NCBI GenBank assembly: GCA_948468385.1
Contig: CAOKHZ010000016.1
Coordinates: 40,028-104,027 of the forward strand
Length of the DNA: 64,000 nt
From: an uncultured Faecalicatena sp.
Lineage (GTDB): Bacteria; Bacillota; Clostridia; Lachnospirales; Lachnospiraceae
Direction: 5' to 3'
Both the position numbers and the translations under genes were made by a program. Below, one piece after another: positions 27,042 through 35,308 of the stretch. The first letter of the stretch is position 1. Each line of letters starts with the position of its first letter. The notes beneath the pieces are model-generated. The model searched no databases. It worked only from the letters and a program-made list of their open reading frames with translations, and was not told the origin of the DNA.

Positions 27042-27157
27042 CCCTCCTGGGGATATGTACCCACATGCCTTATATGGCACTCCAGTCTTGTCTCTTACGG
27101 AGTTAAGGCTGCTTATGTGAATAATGACCAATAAAATGACAAAATTTAAATTGTGTG

Positions 27158-27186
27158 TTGACATATTGGCCAATGAGTGGTATATT
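27158..27186 (+). promoter_or_regulatory. Promoter of the 27355 catabolic cluster with ATTGGCCAAT in the spacer
   Basis: TTGACA (27158-27163) and TATATT (27181-27186) are 17 bp apart. The spacer holds the 10-bp palindrome ATTGGCCAAT (27165-27174), a position where a bound repressor would block RNA polymerase. A related GACCAAT lies upstream near 27126. Confidence 0.65.
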
Positions 27187-27354
27187 TAAATCATTAAATG
27201 CTATGCTTGATATACAAGATAAATGTGATTAGTTTGGTATAGGTGATTTGGCGCGATATTGATGCGAAGCCGATTGCAGTGAAGGCGGCCGTGAATTGAT
27301 AGGCCATAATTACAAGATTACAATTGAGGAATATACGGATTGGGGGGATTGGCC

Positions 27355-28845
27355 ATGGAATACGGGGTGGTTTCCATCGTGCCCGCACTGGTGGTGATTA
27401 TCATCGCACTTGCCACCAGGCGTACCTTTGAGGCGTTGGTCGTAGGAACGTTTTCTGCATATGTCATTATCGCCGGGCCGGGGTTTCTGACCGCTTGGCT
27501 GGACGTGCTGTTCGAGGTGCTGACGGATTACGACGTGCAGTGGGTCATCATGGTTTGCGGCTTGTTTGGCAGTCTGATAGCACTTTTGTCTGCCTGCCAT
27601 GGGACGTTCGCCTTTACGGAGAAGATAGCGGGGGTGTGTAGGTCGGCCAGAAGCTCACTCGTCATCACTTGGGTCATGGGGATTTTGATTTTTATTGACG
27701 ATTACCTCAACATTATCACGTTGGGGACGTGCATGTGTCCGGTGACGGATCGCCATGGGGAGCCAAGGGAGGCGACGGCCTACATTATCGACTCCACTGG
27801 AGCACCCGTGTGCGTGTTGCTCCCCATTTCTACATGGGCCATTTTTTACACTTCCATTTTTTGGTCCCAGCCGGAAACGGCGGCATTGGGATATGCCGAT
27901 GGCCTTTCCATGTACGTCCATCTGATACCGTATGCTTTCTATCCGCTTTTCACGTTGCTCGTGGTGCTTTTGTTCTGCTTGAAGCTGTTGCCGAGGCTTG
28001 GCAGGATGAAAAAGGCCTATGACCGCATTGAGCGGGGCGGGTCGGCGAAGACGGTGACAAGCGGGATGGAGAAAAATGCGGAAGGCGTGCCGACGAAGAC
28101 GGTGGCAGGCGGGACGGAGAAAGGGACGGAGAAAAATGCTGCAGGCGCGGGGGAGAAAAATGCTGCTGGCGAATATGACCGTGCGGACAAGATAATCAAG
28201 GAAGAGGACATGGGGACACCTGGAAGAAAAGGAACGGTTTGGGATTTCCTGGTGCCGATTCTTTTGGTAATCGTGCTCACGATCGTATGCGGTGAAATGA
28301 TGGTCGGGTTGATTGCGGCAATAGTGGTCTGCCTGGTCATGTACCTGCCTAGAAAGCTGCTTTCGCTTGAACGGTTTTGCGACGTGTTCATGAAAGGGTT
28401 TTGCAACATGATTCCGACGCTGGCCGTGGTGGTGGCTGCTTTTATCATGCAGCATGCGGCGGATGACATCGGGCTTCCCGCCTTTGTGATTTCCGTGGTG
28501 GAGCCGTTTATGAGCGCGGCACTGTTTCCGGCCATTGTATTTTTGGTGGTGGCGGCCTTGACTTTCGTGACCGGCAGCAATTGGGGGATTCCGGCGGTAT
28601 GCGTGCCCATCGTCATTCCGCTGGCGGCATCGCTTGACGCGAACATGCTTTTGACGTTGGCGGCCGTCTTATCGGCGGGGACGTTCGGTTCCCACGCGTG
28701 CTTTTACTCCGATGCCACGCTGTTGACTTCCGTATCTTGTGGAATTGACAACATGGATCACGCGCTCAGTCAGTTTCCTTATGCGATGATAGGGGCGGCA
28801 CTATCTTTCGCGGCATTTTTGGCATGCGGAATCGCGGGGATTTAA
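27355..28845 (+). CDS. NhaC-family Na+/H+ antiporter-like transporter, first in cluster
   Basis: The 496-residue membrane protein has roughly ten to twelve hydrophobic segments. Landmarks are the N-terminal VSIVPALVVIIIALATRR, FIDDYLNIITLGTCM and, in the second half, FVTGSNWGIPAVCVPI and GTFGSHACFYSDATL. NhaC-family proteins exchange sodium with protons or organic acids. A hydrophilic loop (about residues 225-285) is expanded by repeats rich in GTEKNAAG; the paralog at 37235 has a shorter loop. ATG 27355 is seven bases after GGGGGG. Beside sugar-catabolic genes it may carry the substrate or exchange an acid product. Confidence 0.85.
   Translation: MEYGVVSIVPALVVIIIALATRRTFEALVVGTFSAYVIIAGPGFLTAWLDVLFEVLTDYDVQWVIMVCGLFGSLIALLSACHGTFAFTEKIAGVCRSARSSLVITWVMGILIFIDDYLNIITLGTCMCPVTDRHGEPREATAYIIDSTGAPVCVLLPISTWAIFYTSIFWSQPETAALGYADGLSMYVHLIPYAFYPLFTLLVVLLFCLKLLPRLGRMKKAYDRIERGGSAKTVTSGMEKNAEGVPTKTVAGGTEKGTEKNAAGAGEKNAAGEYDRADKIIKEEDMGTPGRKGTVWDFLVPILLVIVLTIVCGEMMVGLIAAIVVCLVMYLPRKLLSLERFCDVFMKGFCNMIPTLAVVVAAFIMQHAADDIGLPAFVISVVEPFMSAALFPAIVFLVVAALTFVTGSNWGIPAVCVPIVIPLAASLDANMLLTLAAVLSAGTFGSHACFYSDATLLTSVSCGIDNMDHALSQFPYAMIGAALSFAAFLACGIAGI
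28044..28172 (+). repeat. In-frame repeats in the cytoplasmic loop of the NhaC-like transporter
   Basis: Two related units starting GAAGACGGTG, then three copies of GGAGAAAAATGC separated by GGCG-rich spacers, encode KTV(T/A)(S/G)G(M/T)EK and EKNAAG repeats. The low-complexity insert is absent from the paralog at 37235. Confidence 0.7.
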
Positions 28846-28951
28846 AGCGTGAGATTTAAAGCGAGATTAAAAAAAGGTTTTCTTATTCACTGGTCGGTCA
28901 CTGCGCGAATTGACTGGAAGAATGGACGTAAGTCAGGAAAGGGAGGTAATC

Positions 28952-30508
28952 ATGGGACAATTTTTTATGGGTATCGATATCGGTACGAATGAATCAAAGG
29001 GCGTTTTGATTGATGGAGAGTGCGCCATCGTGGCCAAGGCGGTCACGGAGCATGAGACGGAAAATCCGAAGCCGGGATTTTACGAGCATGATGCGGAAAA
29101 AATCTGGTGGGGGGATTTTTGCAAGCTTTCAAAGGAATTGCTTGCAAAGTCCGGCGTGGCACCAAAGGATGTCGCGGCGGTGGGCTGTAGCGCGCTGAGT
29201 GCGGACGTGGTGCCGGTGAACAAAAACTGTGCTCCCCTTCGCAAGGCCATCCTATATGGGATTGACGCGAGGGCGACCCGCGAAATCGAAGAAATTACCG
29301 AGTATTACGGCCCGGAGCGGATGCGGGAGATTTTCGGGGAACGGGAACTGTGTTCTTCCGATTGCATGCCGAAAATATTGTGGATTAAAAACAATGAGCC
29401 GGAGGTTTTTGAGAAGACGTATAAATTTTTGACGGCGTCCTCGTATTTGACGGCAAAGCTTACCGGAGTATACGTGATTGACCGCTATTTGGCGATTTCG
29501 TCCTTTGCTCCATGTTATCGGGACGACTTGTCCATTGATGAAAAGCTGACGAACGAAATTTATTGCCGGGCGGATCAGTTGGCGGAGGGGCGCGAAACGG
29601 CCGAGGTCGTGGGGCGCGTCACAGCGGAAGCGGCCGCGCAGACAGGGCTTTTGAAAGGGACGCCGGTCGTGACCGGAACGGACGATTCGGGCGCGGAGGC
29701 CATCAGCACCGGGGTACTCAAGCCGGGTGACTTGATGATTCAGCTAGGTTCCACTTGTTACATCATGTATTGTAGCGACCGGATGGTAAATGACGAACGT
29801 ATTTGGTCGGAGGATTTTCTGATTCCTGGGACGTTCTGCGTAGACGGTGGAACGAACACGGCGGGCGCGCTGACAAAGTGGATTCGTAACGAAGTGTTTA
29901 TGGATTTATTGGCCCTTCAGGAGGGCGGGGGAGAGAACGCCTTTTCCGCGATGGCGGATTTGGCTGCCGACGTGCCGCCGGGTTCGGAGGGACTGATCGT
30001 GCTTCCTTATTTTGCGGGGGAGAGAACCCCCATCAATGACCCGAAGGCGCGCGGCATCTACTTTGGACTGCTGCAGAGCCACACGAGAAAGCACTTGTAC
30101 CGGGCGGCCCTTGAGGGCGTGGCGTATTCCATTGCCCAACATGTGGAAATATTAAAGGAACATGGATTGCCGATACATAATTTTCTGTGTGTGGGCGGCG
30201 GGGCGCAAAACAAGGCATGGCTGCAAATTATTGCCGACGTGTGCGGACATACGGTGAAAACGGCGGAAATTACTATCGGGTCGTCCTATGGGGATGCCAT
30301 GATTGCGGCCATCGGCGCGGGACGCTTTTCCGATTATGGGGAATTGTCGGGCTATATTAAAGGCGGTTCGGAATTTGTCCCGAACGAGGAGAACCATAAG
30401 CTGTATCAGGGCTATTTATCGATGTATGAGAGACTATATGAAGCGACGAAGCCGTTGATGCACGAGTTGACGGACTTGCAGGGAAATGTACAAAAGTTGG
30501 AAGAATAA
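28952..30508 (+). CDS. FGGY-family carbohydrate kinase
   Basis: The 518-residue protein has the actin-like ATPase fold of xylulokinase-type kinases: GIDIGTNESKGVLID at the N terminus, CSALSADVVPV, TGTDDSGAEAISTGVL, and LGSTCYIMY. The late FLCVGGGAQNKAWLQIIADV binds ATP. GGGAGG supports ATG 28952. It phosphorylates a free sugar or polyol at the start of the pathway. The exact sugar cannot be told from motifs alone. Confidence 0.9.
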   Translation: MGQFFMGIDIGTNESKGVLIDGECAIVAKAVTEHETENPKPGFYEHDAEKIWWGDFCKLSKELLAKSGVAPKDVAAVGCSALSADVVPVNKNCAPLRKAILYGIDARATREIEEITEYYGPERMREIFGERELCSSDCMPKILWIKNNEPEVFEKTYKFLTASSYLTAKLTGVYVIDRYLAISSFAPCYRDDLSIDEKLTNEIYCRADQLAEGRETAEVVGRVTAEAAAQTGLLKGTPVVTGTDDSGAEAISTGVLKPGDLMIQLGSTCYIMYCSDRMVNDERIWSEDFLIPGTFCVDGGTNTAGALTKWIRNEVFMDLLALQEGGGENAFSAMADLAADVPPGSEGLIVLPYFAGERTPINDPKARGIYFGLLQSHTRKHLYRAALEGVAYSIAQHVEILKEHGLPIHNFLCVGGGAQNKAWLQIIADVCGHTVKTAEITIGSSYGDAMIAAIGAGRFSDYGELSGYIKGGSEFVPNEENHKLYQGYLSMYERLYEATKPLMHELTDLQGNVQKLEE

Positions 30509-30606
30509 AATGCGGTAGGGCAGGCCGCGGTCGGAGAAAAAGTGCCGTAATTTGCGGCCGGTTAGGCCGTAAGTTGCAACGAAAAAGTCAAAGTGGGTAA
30601 GACGGG

Positions 30607-31377
30607 ATGAGCAAGGGAATTGTATTTTTTGACATAGACGGAACATTGTGCAGGTACGCGCAGAGGGTTGACGAGGCGGTAAAGCAAAGTTTTCGCCGTT
30701 TCCATGAGAATGGGAACGTGGCGTTTTTGTGCACGGGGCGTTCCCCCATCGACATCCAGCCGGACATATGGGAGTTGGGATTTGATGGAATGATAGGCCT
30801 CATGGGAGCCTACATCGTCGTAAAAAATCAAGTGGTGCAAAACGTGACGATTCCACGAGAGCTGGTAAAAGAATCGGTGGACACGCTGCTTTCGGGCAAG
30901 GCGCAGGCCTATTTTTTGGGAAGGAAAATTTATGCACGTACCAAGTACGCGCAGGATTTTAACATTGGGGTGCCCGTTGTCCACGAGTATCATGACTTGT
31001 GCGCCGAAGGGGAGCCACCAGAACTTTCGTCCTTTGACTTGGATTTTGACAAGGTAGAAGATATAGAGCCATTCCTTGAGGTGCTTGGCAAGCATTCCGA
31101 GTTTTTACAGTATGACGGGCACACCGGGCAGACCAGGGTGCTGGGGGTGAATAAGTCCAGTGCCATCGAGAAGGTTTTGTCGTTACCAGAGTATCGTTCC
31201 TTAAAAAGCTATGCCATTGGCGATAGTCAGAATGACATGGAAATGCTGCGGTTTGTCGATGTCGGCATTGCCATGGGGGACGCGCCAAAAGAGGTGGTGT
31301 CTTGTGCCAGGTGGAGGACGGCGGTCGTGGAGGAAAACGGCGTTGGAAAGGCGTTGGAACGGTTTGGGTTGATATAA
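30607..31377 (+). CDS. HAD-superfamily phosphatase (Cof type)
   Basis: The 256-residue protein carries HAD motif I (FFDIDGTLCRY, nucleophile Asp), a Cof-type cap, and motif IV in AIGDSQNDMEMLRFVDVGIAMGDAP. It should dephosphorylate a sugar phosphate in the cytosol. The ribosome-binding site is weak (GACGGG). In a catabolic cluster it may remove dead-end phosphates or act on a pathway intermediate. The 98 bp upstream contains two copies of GCCGTAA(T/G)TTGC. Confidence 0.88.
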   Translation: MSKGIVFFDIDGTLCRYAQRVDEAVKQSFRRFHENGNVAFLCTGRSPIDIQPDIWELGFDGMIGLMGAYIVVKNQVVQNVTIPRELVKESVDTLLSGKAQAYFLGRKIYARTKYAQDFNIGVPVVHEYHDLCAEGEPPELSSFDLDFDKVEDIEPFLEVLGKHSEFLQYDGHTGQTRVLGVNKSSAIEKVLSLPEYRSLKSYAIGDSQNDMEMLRFVDVGIAMGDAPKEVVSCARWRTAVVEENGVGKALERFGLI

Positions 31378-31411
31378 GGAGGTTGCTCATAGTAGTAAGG
31401 AGGTAAAATGT

Positions 31412-32224
31412 ATGACTTGGACAAAGGATATGTTTGGGGTGGAGAAGCCGATAATCGCGTTACTTCACTGCAATCCGTTTCCCGGGGATCCTCGTTTCGA
31501 GGACGGGGTGGATTCCATGGAAAAGGCGGTCGTTGACGCGCGAAACGACCTTCACGCGTTACAAGAGGGAGGCGTCGACGGCGTGCTCTTCTCCAATGAA
31601 TTTAGTTTTCCGTATCAGGCAAAGGCGGAACCGGTACAAGCCTGCGGCATGAGCCGGATTATCGGGGAACTTAAAGGGGAAATCAAGGTGCCTTTCGGCA
31701 TTGACCTGGAGGCGGATCCGATGCTTGCCATGGATTTGGCGGCGGCGGTAGACGCGTGCTTTATACGGGGTACCTTTACCGGCACCTACGTGGGCGTGGG
31801 AGGGATTACGTGTCCCGATACCGGGGCCATCCTTCGGCGGAAGAAGGCGCTGGGACTAAAAAACGTCAAGTTGTTATATTTTCTGAATAATGAATCGGAC
31901 TCTTATATGACGCCTGTTGATTATCCGGACTTGGCGGGGGAAATTATTTTTAACTGTGAACCGGATGCCTTGTGCGTGACCGGGGCGCACGCCGGGGTCG
32001 AGGCCAGGAACACGATGATTGAAAAAACCAGGGAGAAGGTTCACCATCTTGGTGTTCCCGTGTTCGCGGCAACGGGATGTAATGCGACAAATATCAGGGA
32101 AAAATTGGCCATATCGGACGGCGCGCTGGTAGGGACGTGCCTGAAGGAAGGCGGAAAGTTTAAAAACCATGTCGATTTGGCGAGGGTAAAGGAGTTTATG
32201 AGCCAGGCGCGGGCGGGCGCATAG
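31412..32224 (+). CDS. BtpA/SgcQ family protein
   Basis: The 270-residue protein matches the BtpA family (TIM-barrel fold): PIIALLHCNPFPGDPRF, GVDGVLFSNEFSFPY, PFGIDLEADPMLAMDLAAAV and CNATNIREKLAISDGALVGTCLK. Members include E. coli SgcQ, from a sugar-utilisation operon, and cyanobacterial BtpA. No reaction is firmly established. AAGGAGG (31398-31404) selects ATG 31412. Its presence next to a NagB-like protein resembles the sgc type of locus but without a PTS. Confidence 0.87.
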   Translation: MTWTKDMFGVEKPIIALLHCNPFPGDPRFEDGVDSMEKAVVDARNDLHALQEGGVDGVLFSNEFSFPYQAKAEPVQACGMSRIIGELKGEIKVPFGIDLEADPMLAMDLAAAVDACFIRGTFTGTYVGVGGITCPDTGAILRRKKALGLKNVKLLYFLNNESDSYMTPVDYPDLAGEIIFNCEPDALCVTGAHAGVEARNTMIEKTREKVHHLGVPVFAATGCNATNIREKLAISDGALVGTCLKEGGKFKNHVDLARVKEFMSQARAGA

Positions 32225-32378
32225 TATCCGTGGTATTGCCTGCGGGGACGTGCGCGTCGTCACACGCTTCCGTCAGTAAAATGGTTGCGCCGGTTGGCAT
32301 TTGCTTATGACTTAGACTGAATGGATGAAATGGTATCCGTGAGGTTGAAGTATAGATTAAGGACTAGGAGGGAACAAA

Positions 32379-33254
32379 ATGAACAGAGAAGAGATGTGCA
32401 AGTGGTGTGGTATCCCGGCCAAGGAACTGGAAAATCACCCGGATTCCAAAGTCAAGGTCAAGATTGTGGAAGACAAGGCGGAGGTTTCCGTGATTACGGG
32501 GAACATGATGGCCGACGAGGTAATTGCCAACAATACGGCGGGCAAGCCGACGAAGTGGATTCTGCCGGCCGGCCCGATGGGGCAGTACAAGTATTTCGCC
32601 GAGCGCGTCAACAAGGAGCGCATCAGCTTGAAAAACGTGTACGTGTTCCACATGGATGATTTTCTGGATTGGGAGGGGCGGCCATATCCGGAGGTGAACA
32701 ATTATTTTAGCCTGAAGGCCAACATGCTGGCGGATTTTTATGGACTGATTGACGAGGAATTGAACGTTCCTGAAGAAAACCGTTTCTTCCCCAGCATCTA
32801 CGACATTGATGCCATCGACAAAAAGATTGAGGAGATGGGCGGAGTGGACACGGTGTACGGCGGACTCGGCTACAAAGGGCTTGTCGCGTTTTGCGAGGCT
32901 CCGAATTCCCCGTATTACGATATTACGGTGGAAGAATACGCGGCTTCCAAGACGAGGATCGTACATTTGAACGAGGACACCCTTATTTCCTTGAGCGAGC
33001 GGGATATCGGCGGATTCGTGCAAATCGTGCCGCCCATGGCCATCACCATAGGCTTTAAGTCCATGTTGAGTGCGAAAAAGGCCGTGTTCATGGTGACGAC
33101 GGGTTCCTGGAAGCAGACGGCCGTCCGGGTGTTGATGTTTTCGGAGCCGACGGTGGAATATCCGGCGACCATTTTTCCGAAGTATATTCCCGAGGTAGTG
33201 GTTCTTACGGATACGGACACCGCGCAGCCGCCGCTGGTTGACGGGATATACTAA
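32379..33254 (+). CDS. NagB-like (glucosamine-6-phosphate deaminase fold) protein with altered active site
   Basis: The 291-residue protein has the NagB fold: ILPAGPMGQYKYFAE binds phosphate, and VFHMDDFLDW (Asp93, Asp94) matches the NagB MDEYVG motif. The second catalytic motif, normally GxDGHIAFNEP, reads GYKGLVAFCEAP: Lys166 replaces the Asp, and Leu168 replaces the ring-opening His; Glu173 is kept. It is therefore unlikely to be an ordinary glucosamine-6-phosphate deaminase. It may be an isomerase or deaminase for another phosphorylated sugar. GGAGGG precedes the ATG. Confidence 0.82.
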   Translation: MNREEMCKWCGIPAKELENHPDSKVKVKIVEDKAEVSVITGNMMADEVIANNTAGKPTKWILPAGPMGQYKYFAERVNKERISLKNVYVFHMDDFLDWEGRPYPEVNNYFSLKANMLADFYGLIDEELNVPEENRFFPSIYDIDAIDKKIEEMGGVDTVYGGLGYKGLVAFCEAPNSPYYDITVEEYAASKTRIVHLNEDTLISLSERDIGGFVQIVPPMAITIGFKSMLSAKKAVFMVTTGSWKQTAVRVLMFSEPTVEYPATIFPKYIPEVVVLTDTDTAQPPLVDGIY

Positions 33255-33312
33255 AGGAATCTTTGCCTAACTAGACACGTAAAAACCTCGTCAAGGTGTG
33301 AGGGGTACATTC

Positions 33313-33346
33313 GCACGTAAACGTCCAAAAGACGGACGTTGAGTGC
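33313..33346 (+). promoter_or_regulatory. Stem-loop in the leader of the first PfkB kinase gene
   Basis: AACGTCC (33320-33326) pairs with GGACGTT (33334-33340), extended by GCAC (33313-33316) with GTGC (33343-33346). It stands just before the ribosome-binding site and has no T-tract, so it may affect translation or mRNA processing within the operon. Confidence 0.5.
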
Positions 33347-33370
33347 TCACAGTAAAGAAGGGAATGGTGA

Positions 33371-34330
33371 ATGATGAGCAAAATACCGGAAATCGTAGTT
33401 GTGAACGGACATGGCCTGGGTGAATATTGCGACGTGAAGCGGATTCCCCTGCCGGGAGAAACCTGCGTGGCATACAACCGCAGGGCGGCGATTGACGCCG
33501 GAAAGGGTACGAACGTGGCCTGCGCGATTGGCCGCCTGGGGGGCGACGTGGGATTCGTGGCAAAATGCGGCGTGGACCAGTGCGGTGAGTTGGGTTTTAA
33601 GTGGCTCGGCGAATCTAACGTGGACACGACGTATTATTGGCTGGATCCGTCGATTGAATCCTGCCTTGGCCTTTGTATCATCGCGGAAAACGGGGAAAAC
33701 CTGCTTTTAGACTTTGACGACGACATGCATGCCATCCAGCCTGACGAGGTGGATCGGGTGGTACGAAAATTAAACGGCGCCAAATATTTGGTAAGTGGTT
33801 TCGCACAGTCTGTAGAGTCGGGGCTTATGGCCTGCAAGACGGGGAAAGAGATGGGGATGTATACCTTGTTAAATCCCAGTCCCTTGCGGGAAAATTTAGA
33901 GCTTCCCGAGATGCCTTACGTGGACGTGCTCTGTGTAAATGAGGGCGAGTCCTACGAAATGCTTTCCCTTGACCCGGAGAGCAACCTGGACATCATCGAA
34001 CTGGGGAAGAAGCTGCTCGAGCGTTACAAATGCGGAGCCGTCGTGATGACGCTCGGTTCCAAGGGTTCGGCGGGAATCACGAAGAATGATGCATGGACGT
34101 GCCCGTCCGTCAAGGTGGACATGGTGGATGAGACGGGAGCCGGGGACGGATTTTTGGGAGCCGTCACGTACTGCTTAAGCAGGGGGAAGACCTTGCAGGA
34201 GGCCATGGAGTGGGCCAACGTTTATGCGGCATACACGGTGACGAAGTCGGGGTCTCTTGAGTTTTACCCGTGGCAGAAGGAAATCCCTGAAATCTTTAAA
34301 AACCTGGGGAAAGAAGAGCTGGTATTTTAA
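33371..34330 (+). CDS. PfkB-family carbohydrate kinase, first copy
   Basis: The 319-residue ribokinase-type enzyme has PfkB motif 1 in AAIDAGKGTNVACAIGRLGGDVGFVAKCG and motif 2 in VDETGAGDGFLGAVTYCL, with the catalytic Asp in GAGD. It transfers phosphate from ATP to a sugar or sugar phosphate. The paralog at 35309 shares the same N-terminal design (VNGHGLGEYCDVKRIPLPGE here, LNGNGIGQYCDVVRIPRKGE there). AAGGG lies nine bases before the ATG. The two copies probably arose by duplication and may act on sequential intermediates or form a heteromer. Confidence 0.92.
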   Translation: MMSKIPEIVVVNGHGLGEYCDVKRIPLPGETCVAYNRRAAIDAGKGTNVACAIGRLGGDVGFVAKCGVDQCGELGFKWLGESNVDTTYYWLDPSIESCLGLCIIAENGENLLLDFDDDMHAIQPDEVDRVVRKLNGAKYLVSGFAQSVESGLMACKTGKEMGMYTLLNPSPLRENLELPEMPYVDVLCVNEGESYEMLSLDPESNLDIIELGKKLLERYKCGAVVMTLGSKGSAGITKNDAWTCPSVKVDMVDETGAGDGFLGAVTYCLSRGKTLQEAMEWANVYAAYTVTKSGSLEFYPWQKEIPEIFKNLGKEELVF

Positions 34331-34378
34331 AGAATCGGCGTTTTAAAGTTGGTATTTTGAAATAAGGAGAGATTAGAA

Positions 34379-35290
34379 ATGGCTAAATATTTTAACGGAA
34401 TTATTTCCGAACCGATGATTTCTTATCATGAGAATGGGAGCATTGACTTTGACACTACCGCCAAGATTTTTTCCAATTTGGCGCAGAGGGGGGCTTCCGG
34501 ATTATTTGTAAATGGTTTTGGCGACGAGACATATTCGCTGTCCTTGGAGGAGCGTCTGGATGTCGTGAAATGTGCACAAGAGGCGGTAAAAGGCACGGAC
34601 TGCATGGTGGTCGCGGTCGTATTCGGCACTTGTCTTCGGGACGCGATGTGGCTTGTTCGCGAGTACGCGAAGTTGGACGCGAAGGCGATGTGCATTTCCC
34701 TGCCGCCGTTTTACCAGATGACCGAGGAGGCGGCCTACCAGTATCTGGCAGATCAGCTGCGGGAGACGGATATTCCCACGATCGTGTTTAACTGCAGGGA
34801 AATGAATGAGTTCATCTCGCCCGAGCTTTTGGGGCGTGTGGCGCACGAATTTCCGAACTGCTTGGGCTACAAGGATGCCAAGCGCGACATTATCCACTTG
34901 AACTGGTGTCTTGACGAGTTGGATGACATCAAGGACAGATTTAGCATCATATCCGGTTCCGATGCCACCTTGTACACGCACATGGCGATGGGAGCTTCTG
35001 CCTCCGTCAGCTTTATGAGCGTTCCGTTTCTGGATCAGATGAAAGACATCTATGATTATTTCATTGCCGGTGAATACGAGAAGGCATGGCAGGCACAGCG
35101 AATCGTGTTAAAGCTTCGCACCTTCATGCAGCGGTTCCCGGACTCCGCCGCCTACATTTACGCCATGAAATATACGGCGAAAATAAACGTGAGGGGAACC
35201 AGGCATCCGAAAGACATGCTGTATATTCCGGAGGAAGAACTGCGTAAATTTGACAAGATGGTAGAAGAGTTCGGTATCTTGGATCGTTAG
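34379..35290 (+). CDS. DapA/NanA-family aldolase or lyase lacking the catalytic Tyr
   Basis: The 303-residue TIM barrel belongs to the dihydrodipicolinate synthase/N-acetylneuraminate lyase superfamily. Schiff-base Lys165 lies in CLGYKDAKRD. The motif that normally reads YNxP reads VFNCRE, so Phe137 replaces the proton-relay Tyr. The usual GTTGE loop is NGFGDET. Both changes argue against dapA and nanA functions. Flanked by two PfkB kinases, it probably cleaves or condenses a keto-acid sugar by unusual chemistry. GGAGAG precedes the ATG. Confidence 0.85.
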   Translation: MAKYFNGIISEPMISYHENGSIDFDTTAKIFSNLAQRGASGLFVNGFGDETYSLSLEERLDVVKCAQEAVKGTDCMVVAVVFGTCLRDAMWLVREYAKLDAKAMCISLPPFYQMTEEAAYQYLADQLRETDIPTIVFNCREMNEFISPELLGRVAHEFPNCLGYKDAKRDIIHLNWCLDELDDIKDRFSIISGSDATLYTHMAMGASASVSFMSVPFLDQMKDIYDYFIAGEYEKAWQAQRIVLKLRTFMQRFPDSAAYIYAMKYTAKINVRGTRHPKDMLYIPEEELRKFDKMVEEFGILDR

Positions 35291-35308
35291 AAAGGATGTG
35301 AGAAACAC

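Noticed and set aside
27355-28845. 27355 transporter as a DcuC/CitM-type organic acid carrier rather than NhaC
   Set aside because: The motif order and the two other paralogs in the window fit the NhaC family better, though the transported solute remains unknown.
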